NCBI GenBank assembly: GCA_965279005.1
Contig: CBDIHK010000009.1
Location: forward strand, 1 to 64,000
Origin: Planctobacterium sp965279005
GTDB lineage: Bacteria > Pseudomonadota > Gammaproteobacteria > Enterobacterales > Alteromonadaceae
Length of the DNA stretch: 64,000 bases
Direction of reading: 5' to 3'
Shown: positions 16,492 through 25,761 of the stretch, piece after piece
Position numbering within the stretch: the first letter of the stretch is position 1
Layout of the letters: every line of letters starts with the position of its first letter
The notes under the pieces: generated by a model
Told to the model about the DNA's origin: nothing
Database searches by the model: none
Seen by the model: only the letters and a program-made list of their open reading frames with translations
Position numbers and translations under genes: made by a program

Positions 16492-19137
16492 ATGAAAAAA
16501 CAGTATACCTCTTACCAGCAAACTATTGATTTTTTGCAACAAGCCGTAGGTGAACATCCGCATTTGATAAGGGTGCAGAGCATCGGCGAAACCTGGGAAA
16601 ACAGGCCAATCATGTTGGTTACCATTTCTATTGACGTGGAATATGCCGATCAAAAACCAGCGATGCTGTATACCGGTACCATCCACGCCCGAGAATGGAT
16701 TGGCAATGAATTGGCGATAAAGTTTATCGAGTATGTTATTGACAATTACCGGGTCGATCCAAGGCTTAAAGAGGCCCTTACGCGCAATACCTTGTACATG
16801 GTGCCATGCCTAAACCCAGATGGTTTTGAATTTTCACGCACCCACTTTTCATTTTGGCGCAAAAACAGGCGCAATAATGGTGACGGCACTTTTGGTGTTG
16901 ATCTAAACCGGAATTTTGCGGTGCGTTTTAAAAAAAGTGGTGACACAAACCTGAATACTTATGGGGGGCCTGAAGCGTTTTCAGAACCCGAGACCAGGGC
17001 TATCCGGGATTTCGTCCTGGATCATGGAAACATCACTATTGCCTTGGATTACCACTCCCAAGGTAACGTATTTTTTCCCGCCCACAAGTTTAACCACGAG
17101 TCCGAAATCGAGGGCACCGACCTAAACGTATTGTGTGCCAATATGAACCGGGAGATCCACAAGGTTACAGGGCGTAAATATGGGATACACAGAGGCAAGC
17201 CACCCACAAACTTAATCCATGGCAGCGGTAGGGAGTATTATTATTCACTGGGGATATTGGCAACAGTGGTTGAGGTAGGCACACGCAATATCCCTGACTA
17301 TCTGACCAACATGTCACAAAGTGTAGATGAAAATATTCCAGCGTTGATATATGCCTTATCCGAAGCCTCCAATTATTCCAAACTTGCGCCGAGCCGCGTA
17401 GATAACTTTTCTATCGTTGAATTGGACGCCTACAGCCTAACTTTGACTTGGGAGTATGACCTGACTGAGGACGTGTATTTTGAGCTATACCGGTCTGAGA
17501 CGGTTAAAAATGCCTGCCGGGATGAAACCTTGGTAGCTATCACCCGCAATTTGCAATTTACCGACAAGCAACTCAAGAGTGGCCAGAAGTACTTTTACAA
17601 CATCCGTGCGGTTGACCGGGTGACCAAGATAAAATCGCCGTTTTCACCGGAAGTAAAGCTAAAAACCAAGTTATCACATGATGAATACGCCCGATCTCTG
17701 TTTCCTTCTAAGAAAGAGGTGGGCTATGTCGGGCAATATACCCTTGAAAAAAACCGCGAACACTTTGGTTACAACTCCTTATTTGTTGGCGTAAATAAAC
17801 GCAAGGGCGTTTGTTATGGAGTAATTGCTTTTTCGCTTGCCAGCTTGCCCACTGATGCCAAAGTTAAAGCTGCGACATTCTCTTTGTACCCGATGAACCG
17901 GGTCAATGCCAAAATTGAAAAATTTGGCGAATGGACCGTTTCCATACTAAATGGCAATGAAGTGCCTGATATAACAGATTTCAACCAAATCCACCAAGCG
18001 ACACCTTTGCAAACACTAGGTCAAGCAATCGAGTCGGATAGGCTCACCCAAGGTATTTGGTCTGAATGGCAATTTAACGTTGCTGAACGCAAAATCCTGA
18101 AAAGTGCAATAGCGGGCGGTATGTTGCTATTGCGCATAGAAGGGCCTTGGAAACTGCCGCTTGGTGCAGATTCACAAATGATGCAATTCGATATTGGCTA
18201 TGGCCGTTTTGGTTCAGGTATCCACTATCGTCCCAATCTTGAGGTTATCTACTCAAGGCAACCACAAACAATCGAAATGGCACCCGTATCCCTCAACACC
18301 ATTTATCGGGATAGGGTTGAGGAATCAAAGCTGTGCTCCGGTTTTGATCAAGCGGGTAATATTGTCTATGGACAAATGTCGTTTGGAGTAGAGCCATTGC
18401 CAGAGGCGGATCGCACTGTCATCACTGACGCATACCTGGTAATGAACAACAAAAAAGCGCTTAACACCAAGCGGGATATACGTTTCACAATCGAACTGGC
18501 TGGTTTAAAGGATCTGGATTACCAGAGTGTCAAAGCGCGTGAGAAAAAGGAGTTCGTCGGCTATGAGGTGAGCAACGCACAGTTGCAAGATAGAAAGACG
18601 CACCATTTTATTTTTGACAGTTTCTGTAAATTGCATCTAGAAGAAATGCACGGGCAAAACCAGCCATTTTATTTCATCATCCGGGCCACGGCTTCGTCTG
18701 ATGAGCAAGGGGCGCTAGTTGATTGGCACAACCAAGGCAGTGAAAACGAAGCTCGGCTAGTTATCAAGTACATAGAACGCAGGAAAAAGCCGTTGGCACC
18801 ACCTGGCGATTTCCAGGTTAATTTGGAAGGGAGTACTGTAAAATTAACTTGGAAGAATCCAGGAGACGCTGATCATGTGGGCACATTTGTAGTGAGAAAC
18901 CGTTTCCATCCACCCAAATCGCCGTTTGACGGGGTCAAACTGTACGGTGGTAAGGATGAGTTTACCTACGATAATTTTGGCAATCCCAATATTCCCAAGT
19001 ACTACTCAATTTTTTCCTACGATGACGTGCCCAATTATTCCAGTCCCAATACCCTGTATTACACTTCGAGCGAGACCATTCCGATACTCGAGCAAGAGTA
19101 TGAAGCGCAAGATGATGATGACATTAGTGAGGGATGA
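16492..19137 (+). CDS. M14 zinc carboxypeptidase with C-terminal beta-sandwich modules
   Basis: The frame is open from 16402, but that segment is the terminator hairpin, so ATG at 16492 is chosen (881 residues). The N-terminal ~310 residues are an M14 catalytic domain with all key residues: T-I-H-A-R-E-W-I (metal His and Glu), G-V-D-L-N-R-N-F (substrate-binding Asn-Arg), D-Y-H-S-Q-G (third metal His) and T-V-V-E-V-G-T (catalytic Glu). From about residue 335 come a fibronectin-III-like domain, two DNRLRE-like beta-sandwich modules (A-F-S-L-A-S-L-P-T-D-A-K-V and S-F-G-V-E-P-L-P-E-A-D), and a last FnIII-like domain. Modules of this type are common in secreted enzymes, yet no signal peptide is present. 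Placed behind two amide ligases, it may cleave their products. Confidence 0.9.
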   Translation: MKKQYTSYQQTIDFLQQAVGEHPHLIRVQSIGETWENRPIMLVTISIDVEYADQKPAMLYTGTIHAREWIGNELAIKFIEYVIDNYRVDPRLKEALTRNTLYMVPCLNPDGFEFSRTHFSFWRKNRRNNGDGTFGVDLNRNFAVRFKKSGDTNLNTYGGPEAFSEPETRAIRDFVLDHGNITIALDYHSQGNVFFPAHKFNHESEIEGTDLNVLCANMNREIHKVTGRKYGIHRGKPPTNLIHGSGREYYYSLGILATVVEVGTRNIPDYLTNMSQSVDENIPALIYALSEASNYSKLAPSRVDNFSIVELDAYSLTLTWEYDLTEDVYFELYRSETVKNACRDETLVAITRNLQFTDKQLKSGQKYFYNIRAVDRVTKIKSPFSPEVKLKTKLSHDEYARSLFPSKKEVGYVGQYTLEKNREHFGYNSLFVGVNKRKGVCYGVIAFSLASLPTDAKVKAATFSLYPMNRVNAKIEKFGEWTVSILNGNEVPDITDFNQIHQATPLQTLGQAIESDRLTQGIWSEWQFNVAERKILKSAIAGGMLLLRIEGPWKLPLGADSQMMQFDIGYGRFGSGIHYRPNLEVIYSRQPQTIEMAPVSLNTIYRDRVEESKLCSGFDQAGNIVYGQMSFGVEPLPEADRTVITDAYLVMNNKKALNTKRDIRFTIELAGLKDLDYQSVKAREKKEFVGYEVSNAQLQDRKTHHFIFDSFCKLHLEEMHGQNQPFYFIIRATASSDEQGALVDWHNQGSENEARLVIKYIERRKKPLAPPGDFQVNLEGSTVKLTWKNPGDADHVGTFVVRNRFHPPKSPFDGVKLYGGKDEFTYDNFGNPNIPKYYSIFSYDDVPNYSSPNTLYYTSSETIPILEQEYEAQDDDDISEG

Positions 19138-19166
19138 CCGTCGGGTATATGCTGTTCGATTTGCTA

Positions 19167-21092
19167 TTAAACGATCTCTTCGCCGAAGTGTGCCTGGTAA
19201 ATTTTCACAAAACTAGCCGCAGATTTAAATCCACAGCGCTTTGCCACATTGTCTAGTAATACGCCCTCGGCAAGTAAATGCCTGGCGTAGTCCAGCCGCT
19301 TTTGGATTAAGTACTGTTTCGGGGTGCAACGGGTCAGGGTGCTGACCCGGCGGTAGAACTGCCGTTTTGATAGTGCGAATTGTTCAAAATAGTCATCGAA
19401 CCGGAATCCACAATTGCCAATATTTTGCGTTATCAAGGTATTGAGCTGGGCCAGAAATATGGCGTCCCTTGAAGGCTGGAAATCAACACTGTCTTGCACT
19501 AGCGATTGGTCTTGCTTTTGCAAGCGCTTGTCCGCAAGCTTGATGGCGGTTTGCAATAGTAATTCATCGGCGAAAGGCTTCACTAGGAATGCAGTGACAT
19601 CAAGATCCAGTGCTTTGAGCCTAGCTTTTAGGCTGTCTTGGGTGCTAGTCAAAATAAAGTTAGGGGCGTTGCCCGCGAAGCGTTTACGCAGTTCTGCCAA
19701 CAATTCAAAGCCAGTTGAATCGCTTAAATTGGATTCCAACACAATTACATCTGCCTGCCAGTCTTGCGTCACCTCTAATGCCGTCGCTGCGTCAAATACG
19801 CTGCGGCAACTGAAATATTGGTTTAGGCACCTGCTCAAGTAATACTGGACATCAGCTTGTCCCTCAACAATAAGGCATTTAGGGCTATCGCCCGATGGCC
19901 CATCCAGCTCTATTACAGGGGCTTGTTGGTGGGTGAAAAATGCATGGCAAACGGGTTTATGCTGGGATCCTAGGGCATCTTGGGGCTCGACCTGGTACGA
20001 GTTAAAGTAAACGGTAGCAATGGTGCCCAAGCCGGGTTCTGACTTAAAGTCCAAGGTTGCATTGTGTTGTTGGGCAATGGCATTAACCATCAGCAGGCCT
20101 AGCCCGTGGGTCTTGCCCGAATTGGCTTGTGTCCTATTTTGCTGCCTAAGTGCCTGTGCCAGTTGCTCTTTATCCATGCCGGCACCTTGGTCAGCCACTG
20201 AAAGCTTTAAGCGTTGTCCATCTGCTTTTAGGCATACATAGACATCTGAGTCTTCTGGCGCGTAATGGGCGGCATTATCCAATAAGTTAGTCAGCAATAA
20301 GGACAATTCATATTCAGAACCCTGTACTTGGAAATGGTTGTGGATATTGCAATGTAGCAGAACCTGTTTATCTTCTAATTTTTGTTGGAATTGTTGGCAT
20401 ACGACTTGGGTTAACGCTGATAAATGGACAGTGGTTTCTGCATATTCTGTGTGTTCGTCAACCTTTGATAGGTCAAGTGTCTGTTTTATGGCGTGTTCAA
20501 GTTTAATGATGTTTTGAACCAAGCGCTTTGCATGTGCCGATTGCCCAGCTTCGGAACCCGTTTCTTTTATGAGGCTTTGAACCGACGCTTTTATCGTTAC
20601 CAGTGGGTTGTTTAACTCGTTGCAAATTGAGCTATAAAAGCCTTCTCGCTGCGATTGCAAATCGGTGTTCAACTGTTGTTGCAGCGCAAGTTCGCCTTGC
20701 TTGGCAGCCAGTGCCAGCTCTAAGGTTCTAACCTCATTGTCACGTTCATCGATACGGGACTTATATTTGCGATGCCACCATTTAACTGCAAACCAATTCA
20801 CAAAAACAAGTGATAACAGCAAAATGAAAAATAGCAGGTACCATCCTTGTCCAACGCCAGTACTCTTGTTTTGTTGGGCAGTTTCATAGCTGGATCCCTC
20901 TCCAGGCAAGCCAACAGCTGCAATGCCTATGGATATTGTTTGAGAATACCAATTGCTTTGGCTATTACAGTTACCACATAGCAAACTTGTAGACGCCCAT
21001 GTGGATTTAAACAGGTTACTGTTTGGGTACCACTGCTGGTCAATGACGAGCAAGGCCGTTAGCAGCCATATTTGCAATATAGATTTCGACAT
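19167..21092 (-). CDS. hybrid sensor/AraC regulator lacking both phosphorylation residues
   Basis: This 641-residue inner-membrane protein has two membrane segments around a ~65-residue periplasmic part with a C-G-N-C pair (C39, C42), a coiled coil, a HisKA-like region, an HATPase (N-box L-L-D-N-A-A-H-Y, G1 D-Q-G-A-G-M, G2 H-G-L-G-L), a receiver (403-525) and an AraC-type HTH (545-641). The phospho-acceptor histidine is replaced: the H-box reads I-C-N-E-L-N-N-P-L, with N158 in place of His. The receiver aspartate is E453 (V-I-V-L-E-S-N-L), and the acidic pair is reduced (V-E-G). The Thr/Ser and the Lys505 remain. So it cannot use a normal phosphorelay, though it may still bind ATP. It is divergent from the S8 protease, its likely target. 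Confidence 0.9.
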   Translation of the reverse strand: MSKSILQIWLLTALLVIDQQWYPNSNLFKSTWASTSLLCGNCNSQSNWYSQTISIGIAAVGLPGEGSSYETAQQNKSTGVGQGWYLLFFILLLSLVFVNWFAVKWWHRKYKSRIDERDNEVRTLELALAAKQGELALQQQLNTDLQSQREGFYSSICNELNNPLVTIKASVQSLIKETGSEAGQSAHAKRLVQNIIKLEHAIKQTLDLSKVDEHTEYAETTVHLSALTQVVCQQFQQKLEDKQVLLHCNIHNHFQVQGSEYELSLLLTNLLDNAAHYAPEDSDVYVCLKADGQRLKLSVADQGAGMDKEQLAQALRQQNRTQANSGKTHGLGLLMVNAIAQQHNATLDFKSEPGLGTIATVYFNSYQVEPQDALGSQHKPVCHAFFTHQQAPVIELDGPSGDSPKCLIVEGQADVQYYLSRCLNQYFSCRSVFDAATALEVTQDWQADVIVLESNLSDSTGFELLAELRKRFAGNAPNFILTSTQDSLKARLKALDLDVTAFLVKPFADELLLQTAIKLADKRLQKQDQSLVQDSVDFQPSRDAIFLAQLNTLITQNIGNCGFRFDDYFEQFALSKRQFYRRVSTLTRCTPKQYLIQKRLDYARHLLAEGVLLDNVAKRCGFKSAASFVKIYQAHFGEEIV

Positions 21093-21640
21093 ATTAACTT
21101 ACCAGCAAGACCCGATGTGGTAGTTGCGCAGGCCTGGTGTTGATATTGTTGCTGGCAAGGACATAATGGGAGTCGGCTACGCGCGAGCGGCTGTAAGGAA
21201 AAGCTTCCACACGTCTGTCTAACCACTTGTTTTTATTCTTATTTATTGTTTGCTGCACGGTGTGTGACGAGGTTAAAATAATGCTCGGTTAAATAAACAC
21301 CAAATTGTCTGATATTGCAACAACAAATCATCGATTTTCCGTAAATTATTCTTTCCATAAAGATCTTGTACGCAACTGTGATAATTACACTTGGTTACGC
21401 ATGATTACCTTTAGTTACGCTTGTGACACCTGAAAAATTCATATAAATCAGATGGATAGGAAAATATTTTAAAAAGGTTGTGCCTGGTATGACCAGTGTG
21501 TTGTGTCATATTATGTCCATTACTTTTTTGGTTTTACTGGTCATTATTTTTTCCGCCCCTTGTTGCCAAGCTGTAGCAGTTATTAATAAGCAGCAGTGCA
21601 GGGGGGCGATAAATCTAAAAACTAATGACAGGAACAAATC
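21093..21640. other. 548-base divergent region between AraC-type sensor and S8 protease
   Basis: This AT-rich gap has no convincing gene. It contains direct repeats listed separately, a possible promoter (TTGTGA at 21421-21426 and TATAAA at 21442-21447, 15-base spacer) and the AGGAACA ribosome site of the protease gene. Confidence 0.5.
21391..21420 (+). promoter_or_regulatory. direct-repeat operator candidate upstream of S8 protease
   Basis: TTGGTTACGC (21391-21400) and TTAGTTACGC (21411-21420) are 10-base direct repeats with a 20-base period, two helical turns. A further TACGC lies at 21369-21373. They sit immediately upstream of a plausible -35/-10 pair. AraC-type regulators often bind such direct repeats, and one is encoded divergently next door. 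Confidence 0.5.
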
Positions 21641-23278
21641 ATGCGTTCGAATAAGAAACAAACTACAAGCAAAATATTTCTAGGTGTCGGTGTCTCAGCC
21701 CTAACGATGGTCGCTTCAGCAGTAACTGCTGCTACTGCACCGGTTAAAGCGACTGTGTCTGAAGCTGCTGAAAAACCCACCTTAGTTCTGCAACAAGCAG
21801 CGGTACAAGAGCGGTATATCATCGTTTTTAAAGATACCAAAGATAAAGGTTTGCGGGCTATGGATCGCGGTGAGGCCTTATTTTCCAAGAGTGGTGAGCT
21901 CAAAGCAGATGTTGCAGCGAATATGGTTAGGACTCTAGGTGGCGAGCCCATCAAAGCCTTGACCAAGCACAACATGATTGTTGCCAAATTGGACAAGAAA
22001 ACCATGAATTTACTCTCTGGCCACTACAGTGTAGCGTCAGTAGAGGTTGACCCTAAGCGTTACCTAATGGCGCAAACAACAACTTATGGCATCCCCATGG
22101 TGCAGTCTAACCAATTGTCGCAGTCAAACTTGAGTGCCCGCAAAGTGTGTGTAATTGACACTGGCTACAATTTAGGCCACCCAGATCTACCTGACCAAAA
22201 CAACGGTGCAACTGGTGTTGCCAATAATGGTAGCGTAGGCAGCTGGTCAAACGACGGCAACGGTCACGGTACCCACGTATCTGGTACCATTGCTGCGCTA
22301 GATAACAACGAAGGTGTTGTAGGCGTGTATCCTGGCGTTGATATCCACACTGTTAAAATCTTCAATGACCAAGGCAACTGGACTTTTGCGTCTGACTTGA
22401 TCCAAGGTATACAACAGTGTGCTGACGCCGGTTCGAATGTTGTCAACATGAGCTTGGGTGGTGGTGGTTCTTCCACATCAGAAGCCAATGCTATGCAAAA
22501 CTTCGTAAACCAAGGCATGATGCTAGTTGCTGCAGCTGGTAATGATGGCAACAGCAGCTTCTCTTATCCTGCTTCTTATGACGCTGTTATTTCTGTTGGT
22601 GCGGTTGGTTCTAATGAATCGCATGCTTCATATTCACAATACAATAGCCAAGTAGAAATTGCAGGCCCTGGTTCTTCAGTATTGTCTACTTACCCTACCA
22701 ATACCTACGCAACCTTGAGTGGTACGTCTATGGCAACACCACACGTTGCCGGTGCTGCTGCATTGGTATGGAGTTTCTTCACCCAGTGTTCTAACGAAGA
22801 TATCCGTGCTGCATTGAATGCAACAGCGAAAGATAAAGGTAGTGCTGGCCGCGATAATTTCTATGGCCATGGTATCGTGCAGTCGAAAGATGCCTATGAT
22901 TACCTAAACACCTTTGGATGTGCTGGTGATCCTAATGGTGGTGGTTCAGGCGGTGGCACTGGTGGTGGCGGTGTTGACCCTGTTTCCGGTACCCTTAGCA
23001 ACCTAAGTGGATCTCGTGGAAACTGGGATCGTTACACTTGGGATATCCCGGCGGGCGTTTCCAGTATGGAAGTGCGTATCAGCGGTGGCTCTGGTGATGC
23101 CGACCTTTACCTGCGCTATGGTTCACAGCCTTCCACTTCAAGCTGGGATTGCCGTCCGTACAATAACGGTAACAACGAAGTTTGTACCTTCACCAACCCT
23201 GCTGCAGGTACTTGGCACATTGGTATCCGTGCTTATAGGACTTACAGTGGTGTAACTATGGACTATAGCTACCAATAA
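21641..23278 (+). CDS. secreted S8 (subtilisin-like) protease with PPC domain
   Basis: The 545-residue precursor has a signal peptide (to about A31), an I9-type inhibitor propeptide (Y-I-I-V-F-K-D-T near 59, S-V-E-V-D-P-K near 133), and a subtilisin catalytic domain with an intact triad: D173 (V-I-D-T-G-Y), H209 (G-H-G-T-H-V-S-G-T), S363 (S-G-T-S-M-A-T-P-H), plus oxyanion N301 (A-A-A-G-N-D-G-N). A glycine-rich linker (430-445) leads to a C-terminal PPC domain (450-545), usually removed after secretion. It digests extracellular protein for nutrition. It has its own terminator. The upstream 548-base region and the divergent AraC-type sensor suggest regulated expression. Confidence 0.95.
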   Translation: MRSNKKQTTSKIFLGVGVSALTMVASAVTAATAPVKATVSEAAEKPTLVLQQAAVQERYIIVFKDTKDKGLRAMDRGEALFSKSGELKADVAANMVRTLGGEPIKALTKHNMIVAKLDKKTMNLLSGHYSVASVEVDPKRYLMAQTTTYGIPMVQSNQLSQSNLSARKVCVIDTGYNLGHPDLPDQNNGATGVANNGSVGSWSNDGNGHGTHVSGTIAALDNNEGVVGVYPGVDIHTVKIFNDQGNWTFASDLIQGIQQCADAGSNVVNMSLGGGGSSTSEANAMQNFVNQGMMLVAAAGNDGNSSFSYPASYDAVISVGAVGSNESHASYSQYNSQVEIAGPGSSVLSTYPTNTYATLSGTSMATPHVAGAAALVWSFFTQCSNEDIRAALNATAKDKGSAGRDNFYGHGIVQSKDAYDYLNTFGCAGDPNGGGSGGGTGGGGVDPVSGTLSNLSGSRGNWDRYTWDIPAGVSSMEVRISGGSGDADLYLRYGSQPSTSSWDCRPYNNGNNEVCTFTNPAAGTWHIGIRAYRTYSGVTMDYSYQ

Positions 23279-23337
23279 GTTTGCTGGACTAATATTGGTG
23301 GGGCTAGTTGAACCTACCAATGTTGTCTTCATTGTTT

Positions 23338-23362
23338 AGCCGCACACATGTGCGGCTTTTTT
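23338..23362 (+). terminator. terminator of S8 protease gene
   Basis: AGCCGCACA (23338-23346) and TGTGCGGCT (23349-23357) form a 9-bp stem with a two-base centre, followed by a T run to 23362. Confidence 0.9.
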
Positions 23363-23397
23363 GTTTGAAATAACCACAGTGAGCTTGGAGGGCTGGT

Positions 23398-25512
23398 TTA
23401 AAGCGCCAAAGCTAACCTGGAAATTTCACCGTTTTCGCTCCTCGCAGGCTTTGCACAACACAATAATACTTCGTCTGTTGCATGCAGTGCCGTGGCATTT
23501 GCACTGTGGCTGACCTTGCCCTCAGTAATTTTGACTGCGCAGGCTCCGCACTGTCCGGTACGGCAGCCAAAAATTGGTTCTATACCGTGGTTTTCCGCAA
23601 ATTCCAGTAAGTTGCCATCTTCTTTGGACCAACCTTGTTCAACCTGGCTTTGCGCAAACTGAACCACCGCATTATCGGCAGTTTCGGCGAGTTTTTGCTC
23701 TCTTGTTAAGGTTTTTGACTGGCGTTTTAAGGTAGCGGGACCAAAGGACTCGGCTTTGATATCTGCATCATCGACGCCTAGTTGCAACAGCATGTCATAG
23801 CTATCTTGCATAAACTGCGCAGGACCGCACAAGTAAAACTGGTAATGGTCAATAGGCAGCAGCGTCTGTAACTTGGCTTTATCCATTCGGCCTACCAAGT
23901 ATTTGTTTGGACTTGCCTCGTCAGAACTTGATGGTTTACTCAGCAACTGGGCTACCTTAGCACTACCAACGCTGTTTTGGACTAGATCAGAAAGCTCTTT
24001 GGCAAAGGCTTGTTGTGAACCATTTCGGAAGCTTGTAATGAAGATAGCCTGCCTTTGCGCTCCAGTATTGAGGAGTTGGCGAAACATTGACAGGGCAGGG
24101 GTGATGCCAATGCCCGCCGTTAGGAAAACAACCGGTCTCGCATTTTCGGGCTCTAATGAGAATTGTCCGGCCGGTTTGCTAACCTCTATCTTGTCACCTA
24201 CTTTGAGTTTTGTATGGAGGTAAGTTGACACCCTACCATCAGGGCTCAATCCATTTCGGCTGGTTTCTCGCTTGATGCTGACCCGAAAAAAGGGATCAGA
24301 TGGTGCACTTGAAATAGTGTAATTGCGCAAATAGTTTTTGCCATCCAGTTCTACGTTGAGCGTTATAAATTGGCCTGCATTAAATTTTGGTATGTCGCCA
24401 TTGGGCCACTGCAAATAGAAGGACTTAATGTTTTGTGACTCTTGCTCAATACGTTCGATGTGCACTGAATGCCATCGGGTTTTTTGTGCCAGTTTTTGTG
24501 CTTCTATGCGTTGGTTGGAGGCGAGCCATGTATCTGTCATTTTGGTGTAAGGAGAATAAGCATCAAATTTCCAGCGCCAAGGTAAGGCATTTTCTAACAA
24601 AAATCCATGTTTCAAGCTGAACTGCCACAGCCTTTTAGCACCGTTAAAGTATGCAGTCTCTCGGCTATGCCATAGGATCTTTGCGGTTCCGGTCAAGGTA
24701 AGCACATGGCCATTGTTAAAGTCGATAAAAAGCAAGCCTACATTAGGGTTAACTTCAATATTGCCCAGAGTATTGAAGTGGTTGTTACCGCTAAAGTCGG
24801 GAATGGTAAGGGTGCTGTCATTATCAATGCGGATAAACCCGGGTTGGCCGCCTCGGTATGAAATGTCGGTGCCACTTTCTGGTTCACAGTGCCCAGTGCT
24901 TTGGCCTAGGTTGCTGCTTGCCACAAAAAAGCTATCGGATTTGGCAATAAGCGATTTTGTACGTCGATCAAAATGCGCTATTTGGGTTGTGCTTGCTTTT
25001 GCATGGCCTTTTTGGGTTAGTGGATGTAATTTCCGGGTTTGGATATATTGCGGGCAGTTGCCAAAGGCTTGCAAGATATCCAGTTCTATTTGTCCATTGT
25101 GGTACCTATCCAATTGGCCGCTGAGCCTATTTCTGCGGCGGTTGGAAAGGTCAATCCCGAGAAGGCCAAGTCGTGGCTTTGCACTGCTGTTCGCGTTTGC
25201 AAGGACATCATTCAAAGGATCCCCTATCAGCGGATTAGCTTTTATCGACATGCGCTTGCTATCTTGTGTTGATATAAAGCCAGGTTCTGATGCCAGGATA
25301 GACGCCCAAACATGACCATTGCTATCATTGGAACCCATGAATATATAGGGCAATTGCTGGTAAAAGTCCTGATGCTGCCTGGGCATATGAACCCGTACCA
25401 TCATGCGCCCAAATTCAGCCATTTGTTCAGCAATACCTAGCCGCTCTTGGATGGCGATTTCCCCTGCATGGAAAACGCTGTGTGCAGATGGATTATTTGT
25501 TTGCTTAGTCAT
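23398..25512 (-). CDS. PNPOx-like/ferredoxin reductase/[2Fe-2S] ferredoxin fusion oxidoreductase
   Basis: The ATG at 25512 has GAGGTG seven bases upstream and is preferred to the open start at 25623; the product has 704 residues. Residues ~1-340 are a pyridoxamine 5'-phosphate oxidase-like (split-barrel flavin) domain, 350-600 a ferredoxin-NADP reductase module with the FAD motif R-N-Y-T-I-S and the NAD(P)-binding V-F-L-T-A-G-I-G-I-T-P and L-C-G-P-A, and ~625-704 a plant-type [2Fe-2S] ferredoxin with F-G-C-R-T-G-Q-C-G-A-C and a distal L-L-C-C. Electrons likely pass from NAD(P)H through FAD to the cluster. Its physiological acceptor is unknown. Upstream are a glutathione S-transferase and a LysR regulator, suggesting a detoxification role. 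Confidence 0.9.
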   Translation of the reverse strand: MTKQTNNPSAHSVFHAGEIAIQERLGIAEQMAEFGRMMVRVHMPRQHQDFYQQLPYIFMGSNDSNGHVWASILASEPGFISTQDSKRMSIKANPLIGDPLNDVLANANSSAKPRLGLLGIDLSNRRRNRLSGQLDRYHNGQIELDILQAFGNCPQYIQTRKLHPLTQKGHAKASTTQIAHFDRRTKSLIAKSDSFFVASSNLGQSTGHCEPESGTDISYRGGQPGFIRIDNDSTLTIPDFSGNNHFNTLGNIEVNPNVGLLFIDFNNGHVLTLTGTAKILWHSRETAYFNGAKRLWQFSLKHGFLLENALPWRWKFDAYSPYTKMTDTWLASNQRIEAQKLAQKTRWHSVHIERIEQESQNIKSFYLQWPNGDIPKFNAGQFITLNVELDGKNYLRNYTISSAPSDPFFRVSIKRETSRNGLSPDGRVSTYLHTKLKVGDKIEVSKPAGQFSLEPENARPVVFLTAGIGITPALSMFRQLLNTGAQRQAIFITSFRNGSQQAFAKELSDLVQNSVGSAKVAQLLSKPSSSDEASPNKYLVGRMDKAKLQTLLPIDHYQFYLCGPAQFMQDSYDMLLQLGVDDADIKAESFGPATLKRQSKTLTREQKLAETADNAVVQFAQSQVEQGWSKEDGNLLEFAENHGIEPIFGCRTGQCGACAVKITEGKVSHSANATALHATDEVLLCCAKPARSENGEISRLALAL

Positions 25513-25761
25513 GGCGCACCTCGTTCGGTCTTGGGTTACTTTGGCTGGCGAGATCCTGGAGCGATTCAATTGGTAGATGGTGCAATTCAAATTGGGATAA
25601 ATGGTGGCAATGCACATATCCACAGTTTTCTGTTTTTAGGCGTTGCAAAAAACGTTTTATGTTTACCAAGCTTGGCCAAGGGTACTGGTGCATTGTCACA
25701 CTCCCATTTGAATTAATGGCTTATTTCTAATGTTAAATCACTGCAGGATTTAGCTGTCTGA

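Noticed and set aside
21480..21683. 67-codon frame with a hydrophobic start, before and into the S8 gene
   Set aside because: GTG start without a good ribosome site, and it overlaps the protease signal peptide in another frame. A small leader peptide cannot be fully excluded.
24713..25315. 200-codon plus-strand open frame
   Set aside because: Antisense to the PNPOx-ferredoxin reductase gene, whose protein is clearly recognisable.
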